This document shows positions 26,830-33,296 of a stretch of DNA of 64,000 bases, piece after piece (the stretch's first letter is position 1; every line of letters begins with the position of its first letter). Position numbers and translations under genes: made by a program. The DNA lies in contig NZ_CP107020.1 of NCBI RefSeq assembly GCF_025725725.1, positions 1,302,001 through 1,366,000 on the forward strand, written 5' to 3'. The notes beneath the pieces were generated by a model. It worked only from the letters and a program-made list of their open reading frames with translations. It searched no databases and was not told where the DNA came from. The stretch is from Brachybacterium huguangmaarense. Lineage in GTDB: Bacteria; Actinomycetota; Actinomycetes; Actinomycetales; Dermabacteraceae.

Positions 26830-28362
26830 GTGACGACGCCCGAGCCCACGAGGTGGACGAACCCGGTCAGCGATGCCGTGCGCGCCCGCAAGGAGGCGTA
26901 CGAGCAGCTGCGCCGCATGAGCACGTGGCGCCTGCTGTCGGCGACCAAGGCCCCCGCCGTCCTCGCCATCCTGCAGGCCGTGTTCCCCGGCGGGGACCGT
27001 CGGCTGCCGCGCTCGGAGCTGGTCGCGCGCGTCGAGACCCACCTCGACCTGCTGCGCGAGGACCGCGGCGGCTCCGACGACGGCGGGGCGGGTCCGACCG
27101 CCGCGAGCGGCCGGACCGCCGCCGAGTACTGCGACACGTGGGTGCGCGAGGGATATCTGACGCGTCGCGACGACCCGCAGCACGTCGAGACGACGTTCGA
27201 GCCCTCCCCGGCCACGATCGACGCGATCCAGTTCATCGTGTCGCTCGAGGAGCACCGGCCGACGACGACGGAGTCCCGCCTGCAGCTCGTGGTCCAGCAG
27301 TTCGACCGGCTCGTCCAGGAGACCGAGGCCGACCGCGACGTGCGCCTCGCGGGCCTCCAGGCGCAGCGGGCCCGCATCGAGCGGCAGATCCGGGAGCTCG
27401 CCGAGGGCGAGCTCATGCTGCCGAGCCCCGAGTCGTCGCTCGATCGGCTGCGCGACATCCTGCAGATCGCCTCGGAGCTGTCGGGCGACTTCCTGCAGTA
27501 CCGCGAGGACCTGCGCGCCGTGGACCTGCACCTGCGCGAGCAGATCCTCGCGCCCGAGGGCTCGCGCGGCGAGATCCTCGAGCAGCTGCTCGCGGGCGAC
27601 GACCTCCTGGGCCAGTCGAGCGTGGGCCGCACCTTCACCGCGTTCTTCCGCATGCTCAACGACCCGGCGAGCAACCGCACCGCGCAGGAGGTCGTCGACC
27701 GGCTGCTGGACCGCGACTTCGCGGCCTCCCTCACGCGGGCCGAGCGCGAGCGCCTGGCCAACGTGTTCAGCGACCTGTACGAGCCCGCGCAGGAGGTGCT
27801 CGACGTCAAGACCGAGCTGTACCGCTCGCTCGCCCGCTTCGTGCGCAGCCAGGACTTCCGCCAGCACCGCGTGCTGCTGGACCTGCTGCAGGAGGCCCAG
27901 CACCTCGCCCTCGCCCAGAAGGACGACGTCTCCTCGCGCGCGCCGTTCGAGCTCGAGCTCGACCTGTCGCGCGTCCAGCTCGCCTCGGTCTCCCAGCACC
28001 AGCTCAAGGACCCGACCGATCTGGGCGCTCCCGCCGAGGCCGAGGTGCACGACGCGACCACCCTGTCGGTCGAGGTGCTCGCCGACCTCGTGCGCACCAA
28101 CGACATCGACATCGTCGAGCTCACGGGGCGCGTCAACGACGTGCGCGGGCGCGCGGGCCAGGCGAGCATCGGCGACATCCTGCGCGCGCACCCCGCGAGC
28201 CAGGGCCTCGCGAGCGTGATCGGCCTGATGTTCCTCGCGACCCAGTTCGCGCGGTCGCGCGAGGGCGCCACCGAGCTCGTGCGCTGGCGCGAGTTCGACG
28301 GCCGCGACTACGCCGCCCGCGTCCCGGCCTTCTTCTTCCTCGAGGACGTCCCGGTCGAGTAG
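26830..28362 (+). CDS. jetA: JetA-like protein (DUF3375; MukF-type kleisin of Wadjet condensin)
   Basis: A 510-aa soluble protein of the DUF3375 family. In Wadjet systems JetA is the kleisin-like subunit that binds the SMC-like JetC and helps detect and remove plasmid DNA; MukF and MksF are relatives. Visible features: an N-terminal winged-helix-like region (about 20-110, RMSTWRLLSATKAPAVLAIL), a long helical middle (about 130-300) with heptad-like Leu/Glu spacing, and a C-terminal domain ending in YAARVPAFFFLEDV. GTG 26830 gives a leaderless start behind TAGACT. Unlike usual jetABCD operons, jetB does not follow; it lies 11 kb away on the same strand beyond a mobile element. Confidence 0.85.
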   Translation: MTTPEPTRWTNPVSDAVRARKEAYEQLRRMSTWRLLSATKAPAVLAILQAVFPGGDRRLPRSELVARVETHLDLLREDRGGSDDGGAGPTAASGRTAAEYCDTWVREGYLTRRDDPQHVETTFEPSPATIDAIQFIVSLEEHRPTTTESRLQLVVQQFDRLVQETEADRDVRLAGLQAQRARIERQIRELAEGELMLPSPESSLDRLRDILQIASELSGDFLQYREDLRAVDLHLREQILAPEGSRGEILEQLLAGDDLLGQSSVGRTFTAFFRMLNDPASNRTAQEVVDRLLDRDFAASLTRAERERLANVFSDLYEPAQEVLDVKTELYRSLARFVRSQDFRQHRVLLDLLQEAQHLALAQKDDVSSRAPFELELDLSRVQLASVSQHQLKDPTDLGAPAEAEVHDATTLSVEVLADLVRTNDIDIVELTGRVNDVRGRAGQASIGDILRAHPASQGLASVIGLMFLATQFARSREGATELVRWREFDGRDYAARVPAFFFLEDVPVE

Positions 28363-29376
28363 GCGCGGGACGGGGCGGCGGGGGCGTCGGCCCGTGGGAC
28401 TGGGTCCGGCCGCGGTGTGCGTGCTCCGGGCGTGGTGCCGCCGGACGCCTCGCATCGAGGGGCACGTTCTCGTCGTTCTCCCGCATCGACTGTCACGTTG
28501 TCGTCGCTTTCCCGCGTCGCCCCTCACGTTTTCGTCGCTCTCTCGCATCGAGGGGCACGTTTTCGTCGTTCTCTCGCATGGACTCTCACGTTCTCGTCGT
28601 CATGTCCGTGAAGAACGACAGGAACGTGCCTGTCGCTCTTCCGCATCGACGGGTACGTCCCCGTCGTCCTCCCGCGCCGACTGTCACGTTCTCGTCGCTT
28701 TCTCGCGTCGCCCCTCACGTTTTGGTTGTCGTGTCCATGAAGAACGACGGGAACGTGCCTGTCGTGCTCCCGCGTCGACTCTCACGTTCTCGTCGCTCTC
28801 TCGTATCGACTCTCACGTTGTCGTCGTCATGTCCGTGAAGAACGACGGGAACGTGCCTGTCGATGCAGCGGGGGCGAACGCGCGGCAAGCGTGCCCGCGC
28901 TGTCCTCTCATCCGGGGCGCTCGGGCGGCTGCGCCTCGGCGCCAGGGGCGGTCGACGTCTGTGTCGCCGCGCCTGGGCGCTCGGCGATCACGCCGCGCCA
29001 TCGGGGGCGATCGACGCCTGCACCGCCGCACTCCGAGCGGTCGACGTCTGCGTTCTGGTCGCCATCCTGCATCGAGTTCTGCGTCGGCGTCGCCATGACG
29101 CCCGGATGGCGACTCGTTCGCAGACCTCGCGTGCCCGTTGCCCGCGCACCCGTTCACGCGGCCATGGCGTCCCCGGCGGCCCCACCCTGTGCCGGCTTGC
29201 CCGGGGCGGGTTCACCGAAGGCCGGTTCGCCCGCCGCCGGTTCACGGGGGCACGCACGCCCGGCGCCGGTTCACCGAGTGCCGGTTCACCGAGGGCCGGC
29301 TCACTCGGGACCGGTTCGCCGTAGACCGGGTCACTCGGGGCCGGTCCGCCCGGGACCGATCCGCCCGCGGACCCGC
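28363..29376. repeat. Kilobase gene-free region with several repeat arrays
   Basis: No gene is credible here. Positions about 28448-28870 contain about a dozen units of the 31-bp family, mostly with core CACGTTCTCGTCGTTCTC (the inverse of the array at 23286) and a few in flipped orientation. Positions about 28936-29105 hold a more diverged part that ends in two 31-bp units of the type seen at 90-238. Positions about 29212-29370 are a 15-bp-period array with GGTTCACCGAGTGCC-like units. The region separates the convergent 3' ends of jetA and the alkyltransferase-like gene. Confidence 0.75.
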
Positions 29377-29736
29377 TCAGTCGGGCAGATCGGCCCAGGC
29401 CGCCTGTGCATCGCGCCGCAGCTGGTCGAGATCGGCCCCGTACTCCCGCATGCGGCAGCCCAGCCCGTTCGGCTTGAGCGCGATGCCCTCGGCCTCCCAC
29501 TGTTCGAGCGCCCGCCCACGCAGGCCGGCCGGGATGTCCCCGTAGCTGCTGGTCACGCGCCACCACGGCACCGACGAGCCCCAGTCGCTCATGATCCGGC
29601 CGACCAGTCGGGGGCCGATGCCGACGATCGCCCCGATCTGCCCATAGGCGGCGACGCGCCCGCGGGGGATGACCTCGACCGTGCGCAGCACCCGCTCGAC
29701 GGTGACGTCGTCCATACGTACGGGGCGGGAGGCCAT
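29377..29736 (-). CDS. Alkyltransferase-like protein (ATL, MGMT-related)
   Basis: A 119-aa DNA-binding protein of the ATL family. ATLs resemble the C-terminal domain of O6-alkylguanine-DNA alkyltransferase, flip out alkylguanine and recruit nucleotide excision repair, but cannot remove the alkyl group. The active-site PCHRV of true MGMTs is PWWRV here (residues 57-61), so Trp replaces the acceptor Cys. The DNA-binding RGRVAAYGQIG and GPRLVGRIMS are kept. ATG 29736 has AAGGAG upstream. A (GGCGA) microsatellite begins about 15 bp before the start, and a 15-bp repeat array follows the stop. Confidence 0.9.
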   Translation of the reverse strand: MASRPVRMDDVTVERVLRTVEVIPRGRVAAYGQIGAIVGIGPRLVGRIMSDWGSSVPWWRVTSSYGDIPAGLRGRALEQWEAEGIALKPNGLGCRMREYGADLDQLRRDAQAAWADLPD

Positions 29737-29750
29737 GGTCGGCTCCTTCT

Positions 29751-29875
29751 GGCGAGGCGAGGCGAGGCGAGGCGAGGCGAGGGCGAGAGCGAGGGCGAGG
29801 GTGGGAGGTGAGGTGCGAGAGCGAGAGCGAGTGCGAGAGCGAGGGCAAGAGGCGAGGGCGAATCGCAGAGGCCGC
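29751..29875. repeat. (GGCGA)6 microsatellite and degenerate GA-rich tract
   Basis: Six perfect GGCGA pentamers (29751-29780) followed by degenerate GAGCGA/GGGCGA hexamers to about 29875. It lies directly upstream of the ATL start and its AAGGAG site, inside the expected promoter/leader. Such tracts are prone to slippage. The remaining stretch to 29987 shows nothing further. Confidence 0.8.
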
Positions 29876-29983
29876 GCGGCACGAGGCGCCCAGGAGGTGG
29901 GCACCTGTGACGCCCTCGAGGACACGGCGACGGTCGTGCGCACTCTATCGGCAGGAGCCCGGGGGCGGACGGCGCGCGCACGC

Positions 29984-29987
29984 GCCG
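29984..29987. repeat. Left 4-bp flank (possible target-site duplication) of the composite element
   Basis: GCCG immediately before the left end of the IS3-family copy. The same GCCG directly follows the IS remnant at 39216 but does not follow the complete IS at 31234. This pattern is expected if the whole 29988-39216 segment inserted as one unit. Confidence 0.55.
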
Positions 29988-30000
29988 TGGGCCGCCCCCT

Positions 30001-30816
30001 TCATTCGGTCCGGTCGCTCTGTGAGTCGTCGGTTTCGATTTGATGGGTGCACTGCCGAGCGTACTCGGCCGGGGGTAGGTAGCCGAGCGATGAGTGCCGA
30101 CGCTGATGGTTGTACTCGGTCTTCCAGTCGCCGATCACGACCTGGGCGTGCAGCAGTGAGTAGAAGCTGTTGATGTTGAGGCACTCGTCGCGGAGGCGGC
30201 TGTTGAACGATTCGACGTATCCGTTGTGCCAGGGCGAGCCGGGCGGAATGTAGAACAGGCCGGTGCGGGTACCCGCCCAGTCGGCCATCGCGTCGCTGAT
30301 GAACTCGGGCCCGTTGTCGCTGCGGAGCACACCCGGTGCACCGCGGACGGCGACGAGCTCTTCGAGGTGGGCGGTGAGCCGGTCGGCGGTGATCGACCGC
30401 TCCACGAGCCCGCCGATGCATTCGCGGGTGTGCTCGTCGACGATGGAGCAGATCTTGATCGGGCAGCCCCGCTCGTCGGCGTCGAACTGGAAGTCCACCG
30501 CCCATACGAGGTTCGGTGCGACTGCCGCTGGGGCGTCGACGGTCGAGGATCCGACACGCTTGCGGCGTCGCCGCTGCGGGACGCGGAGGCCTTCGGCTCG
30601 CCAGAGGCGTTGGATCTTCTTGTGGTTGACCGCCCAGCCCTCACCCCGGGCGTCGTGATACGCCCGCCGGTACCCGTAGCGGGGATGCTTCTTCGCCCAC
30701 GCGCGCAGCCAGTCTCGCAACGCGCGATCAGGGTCGGCGACCGTGTCGCCCTTGAGCGGGCGACGGTACGCGGACCTGCTCAGCCCGGCCAGACGGCACG
30801 CCTTCCGCTCGCTCAC
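30001..30816 (-). CDS. IS3-family transposase OrfB (DDE integrase domain)
   Basis: Catalytic half of the transposase, 271 aa from GTG 30816 if read alone; the active protein is probably the OrfAB frameshift product from 31151 to 30001. The HTH_21-like N-terminus (SERKACRLAGLSRSAYRRPL) is followed by the rve core with DDE residues in WAVDFQFDADERG, LRSDNGPEFISDA and YVESFNSRLRDECLN. The ORF is intact, so this copy may be functional. Confidence 0.93.
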   Translation of the reverse strand: MSERKACRLAGLSRSAYRRPLKGDTVADPDRALRDWLRAWAKKHPRYGYRRAYHDARGEGWAVNHKKIQRLWRAEGLRVPQRRRRKRVGSSTVDAPAAVAPNLVWAVDFQFDADERGCPIKICSIVDEHTRECIGGLVERSITADRLTAHLEELVAVRGAPGVLRSDNGPEFISDAMADWAGTRTGLFYIPPGSPWHNGYVESFNSRLRDECLNINSFYSLLHAQVVIGDWKTEYNHQRRHSSLGYLPPAEYARQCTHQIETDDSQSDRTE

Positions 30817-30866
30817 CTGCAGTGTCCTGATCAGGTGCGAGACGGCGGCGCGGCGCCTGCCCGGGC

Positions 30867-31151
30867 CTAGAAGTTTCCCTCGGCCAGCTCCTTGAGCGCA
30901 GCCTTCTCCATCTCCGCTTCGGCCAGCAACCGCTTGAGCGTGGCGTTCTGCTTCTCCAGCTCCCTGAGGCGCTTCGCGTCGTCGGCCTTCAGTCCGCCGT
31001 ACTGGTTACGCCACCGGTAATACGTCTGCTCGGATATCCCAAGCTCCCGACACACCGCGGCGATGTCGCTGCCGTCGGCGAGCATCCTGTCGGCCTGCCC
31101 GAGCTTGCGGACGACCTGCTCCGGGGTGTGACGCTTCCTGCTGTTCGACAT
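30867..31151 (-). CDS. IS3-family transposase OrfA (HTH)
   Basis: A 94-aa helix-turn-helix protein: RKRHTPEQVVRKLGQADRML, a recognition region AAVCRELGISEQTYYRWRNQ, then a leucine-zipper-like segment ending KELAEGNF. It binds the IS ends and regulates transposition. The start is ATG 31151. The last codons contain the slippery GGGAAAC used to make OrfAB. Confidence 0.92.
   Translation of the reverse strand: MSNSRKRHTPEQVVRKLGQADRMLADGSDIAAVCRELGISEQTYYRWRNQYGGLKADDAKRLRELEKQNATLKRLLAEAEMEKAALKELAEGNF
30873..30879 (-). promoter_or_regulatory. Programmed -1 frameshift site of the IS3 transposase
   Basis: GGGAAAC, read as G GGA AAC in the orfA frame, fits the X XXY YYZ slippery pattern. A -1 slip continues without a stop into orfB. 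The frames were checked by hand translation. Confidence 0.75.
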
Positions 31152-31234
31152 GATCTGACCAGTCTCCCTGCCCGCAACCACGGGCGACAGGACGACTCCC
31201 AGAACCACCGGACCTAAAAAACGGGGTCAGCCCA

Positions 31235-31508
31235 CTGCGAGTTGAACAGGCCCTTCCCTCAGGCGCATTCGTAGGCTCACGCACCGTTTTGTCGTCTTCT
31301 TGCTCGTCTTGTTCGGTGAGGACTTCGGACGTGACGACCGGTCTTGCATCGGCTCGCCAGCGAGGTAGCGGTCGACCCACCGCTTCACGGTTGGCCACGA
31401 CACCTGGAAGCGGGCAGCGACTTCGCTGATCGGCCATCCTTCCTCGACGACGAGGCGGGCGACTCGTAGACGATGACGTGGGGTCAGTGCGGCATTGCGA
31501 TGACTCAA
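31235..31508 (-). pseudogene. Truncated IS481-family transposase (N-terminal part)
   Basis: About 90 codons from a TTG start at 31508: SHRNAALTPRHRLRVARLVV, a helix-turn-helix FQVSWPTVKRWVDRYLAG, then DRSSRPKSSPN and REGPVQLA, matching the start of IS481-type transposases. The reading is cut where the IS3 copy begins at 31234, and no remainder of the gene appears at the far side of the IS. The DDE domain is absent, so it is non-functional. Confidence 0.8.
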
Positions 31509-31584
31509 AGTGCCTCCTGAGATAGATCGGTGGCCGGCCGCGTTTGCGACCGGCCACCGGATGATGGAGTTGGAGTAGAGACTT

Positions 31585-31917
31585 CTACTTGGAGCCTTGC
31601 GCTGCGTGGAAGGTGAGTGCTGGCGCAAGCCAGGACTCGAGCCCAGGTCCCTGGAGGGCGGCCTGTTCAATGCTGATCCAGCCTTCGCCCATGGGGCGGT
31701 CTGCACCCATGAGCGCAGGGTGAGCACCAGGACGGGCGAGTAGGTCCTCCGCGTCAGCGGGGTCGATGCGTAGCAGGAGTGTCCCTTCCCGACGAGCGGC
31801 GACGACCATCCGGTCCTCGACCATGAACGACACTCCCCCGAACATCGACACCTCACGAGGGTTGCGAGCTCTTAGCGCGTCACGAACTCGCTCGACCAGG
31901 TCCTTCTGTGCTGTCAT
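31585..31917 (-). CDS. TfoX/Sxy N-terminal domain protein
   Basis: A 110-aa protein with the TfoX_N pattern: residues DLVERVRDAL, then REVSMFGGVSFMVEDRMVVAA and a late GWISIE. Stand-alone TfoX_N proteins are common in actinobacteria and have no established role; a link to competence should not be assumed. The start overlaps the stop of the upstream NTF2-like gene, so the two are co-translated. GC content looks lower than in neighbouring core genes, consistent with imported cargo. Confidence 0.85.
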   Translation of the reverse strand: MTAQKDLVERVRDALRARNPREVSMFGGVSFMVEDRMVVAARREGTLLLRIDPADAEDLLARPGAHPALMGADRPMGEGWISIEQAALQGPGLESWLAPALTFHAAQGSK

Positions 31918-32300
31918 CGTCCACCCTTCTCGATGTACTTGGGGCCGCTGTAGTGAAGGTTCAAGGACGCGATGCGTCCGCCGTCGAAGGTGAAGAACTC
32001 CGCGAAGGTCATGGGACCGCCGGGCATGGTCGCCGTGTAGAGCACGGCGGAGCCGTTAGGGCCGTGCACGTCGTGGATGATCTCGATCTGCTTGACCGTC
32101 GCAATGAAACCGGCAACCCCGCCCAGGAAGCCATCGGTGGCGTCGGGGAGGTGTCCGGCGAGGGAGCCCGTGAAGTCGAGGTGGTCACCCAGCAGAGGCC
32201 GTAGGTCAGCCTCGTCCTGGTAACTGTCGATGCCGGACTCGAGGATCCGGTAATAGTCCTTGAGGGTCTGAGGTGCGGCAGAAGACAGGGTGGCGGGCAT
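31914..32300 (-). CDS. NTF2/SnoaL-like small protein
   Basis: A 128-aa protein with the layout of the NTF2-like cone fold: helix LKDYYRILESGIDSYQDEADLRPLL, then strands such as HDVHGPNGSAVLYTATMPG and MTFAEFFTFDGGRIASLNLHYSG. It could be a small enzyme or ligand-binding protein; no catalytic residues can be assigned. ATG 32300 has AAGGAG. It is divergent from the HxlR-type regulator, with two palindromic sites between, so it is a likely target of that regulator. Confidence 0.78.
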   Translation of the reverse strand: MPATLSSAAPQTLKDYYRILESGIDSYQDEADLRPLLGDHLDFTGSLAGHLPDATDGFLGGVAGFIATVKQIEIIHDVHGPNGSAVLYTATMPGGPMTFAEFFTFDGGRIASLNLHYSGPKYIEKGGR

Positions 32301-32325
32301 GGCTCTCCTTGGTGTGAGAATGGTG

Positions 32326-32361
32326 CTTGATACTTTCAAGCAGGCACTTGATAAAGTCAAG
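32326..32361. promoter_or_regulatory. Double palindromic operator between the NTF2-like and HxlR-type genes
   Basis: Two copies of the palindrome CTTGA-N5-TCAAG, at 32326-32340 (CTTGATACTTTCAAG) and 32347-32361 (CTTGATAAAGTCAAG), spaced 21 bp, i.e. two helical turns. The AT-rich sites lie between divergent genes, one of which encodes a dimeric winged-helix regulator, so autoregulation and control of the NTF2/TfoX pair is the simplest reading. Confidence 0.7.
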
Positions 32362-32370
32362 GGGGTTCAG

Positions 32371-33039
32371 GTGAAGTCCTACGGACAGCTCTGCTCGATC
32401 GCTCGCGCCCTGGATGTCGTCGGTGACCGGTGGACTCTCCTGATCGTGCGTGAGCTGCTGATCGGGGGCGCATTGCGCTTTGGCGAAGTCCAGCGCGGCC
32501 TGCCTGGCATCGCGACGAACCTGCTCACCCAGCGTCTGCGGGACCTCGAGACCAACGGTGTCGTCGCCCGCGAGCCCGCCCCAGGAAACCCGGGCACGCC
32601 AACGTATCGGCTTACCGAGCGTGGCCGGGCCCTGGACGGAGTGCTGCGCGAGCTTCTGAAGTGGGGTGCACCGACGGTTCCAGACGCGCCGAGTGATGCG
32701 ATCTTCCAGATGCACTGGCTCAGCCAACCGGCACGCTTCCTCCTCGCGGATCACAGGCCGGACGAGCCACCGATCGTGATCCGGTTCGGCACCTTCGACG
32801 ACGGCTTCGACCTCACCGCCGCCGACGGGACCATCACGGTGGACCCTTGCCGGCGCGACGTCAGCCCCCTGGCGGGTGTTACAGGCCCCGGGCCGGTACT
32901 GGTTGCCCTCCTACAAGGCGCAATGCCTCTGCCCGCCGCTATCGCGCAGGGCGTGGATGTCACCGGCGATGCCGCGGCCCTGACGCGAGTTCTACCAGCG
33001 CCGCAAGCGTCGACTAACGTCCCCGGTCATTACAGCTAG
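32371..33039 (+). CDS. HxlR-type winged-helix transcriptional regulator
   Basis: A 222-aa regulator. Residues about 3-95 form an HxlR-type domain: YGQLCSIARALDVVGDRW, TLLIVRELLIGGALRFGEVQ, GIATNLLTQRLRDLETNGVV and the wing TPTYRLTERG. A C-terminal domain of about 110 residues probably senses a ligand. GTG 32371 sits at the start of the domain and is preceded by AAGGGGG; upstream in-frame ATGs would place the palindromes inside the coding region. It probably binds the two CTTGA-N5-TCAAG sites just upstream. Confidence 0.85.
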   Translation: MKSYGQLCSIARALDVVGDRWTLLIVRELLIGGALRFGEVQRGLPGIATNLLTQRLRDLETNGVVAREPAPGNPGTPTYRLTERGRALDGVLRELLKWGAPTVPDAPSDAIFQMHWLSQPARFLLADHRPDEPPIVIRFGTFDDGFDLTAADGTITVDPCRRDVSPLAGVTGPGPVLVALLQGAMPLPAAIAQGVDVTGDAAALTRVLPAPQASTNVPGHYS

Positions 33040-33296
33040 CACTCCTGTTGCGTCGGGTCAGACCGAGGCCGCGCCGCCACCGGCTCGCGTGCCGCCCCGC
33101 GCTTGGCAACGCCGTCAGCAGGTCGGGTGCCGCCGAGCGCGAGGCCGCCCCGTGCATGGCCGCGCCGTCAGCTGGTCGCGTGCCGCCCCGTGCGTGCCAG
33201 CACCTGCACCTGACGGGACGCATCTGTGCCCACCTCGACCGGTGGGCCGAAGATTCCCGGCATGTAGGCGTGCTCACAGAGCTCTCAAGCGGGGGA
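33040..33296. other. Gene-free gap with short direct repeats
   Basis: No gene or clear terminator is visible. The segment around 33105-33205 has two imperfect copies of a roughly 57-bp sequence containing CGCCGTCAGC and GTGCCGCC. It separates the convergent HxlR-type gene and the Y4yA-like gene. Confidence 0.5.

Larger units (their letters stand above)
29988..31234 (-). mobile_element. Complete IS3-family insertion sequence
   Basis: A 1247-bp element with imperfect terminal inverted repeats that share TGGGC, CCCC and GGTCCGGT, and with TG...CA outer bases. It carries orfA and orfB in overlapping phases joined by a slippery GGGAAAC heptamer (minus strand, 30873-30879). Reading after a -1 slip gives LLGPGRRRAVSHLIRTLQ directly into orfB, as expected for an OrfAB transposase. 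Its two immediate flanks do not match each other. Confidence 0.88.

Noticed and set aside
23286..28870. The 31-bp arrays as CRISPR arrays
   Set aside because: Only a core of about 14 bp is conserved and even that varies; there are no long identical repeats with unique spacers, no leader and no cas genes.
29984..31240. A simple insertion of the complete IS3 copy with its own target duplication
   Set aside because: Its immediate flanks (GCCG and CTGC) do not match; the match is with the flank at 39217.
31585..31917. Competence function for the TfoX-domain protein
   Set aside because: Only the N-terminal TfoX domain is present, and no competence genes are nearby.
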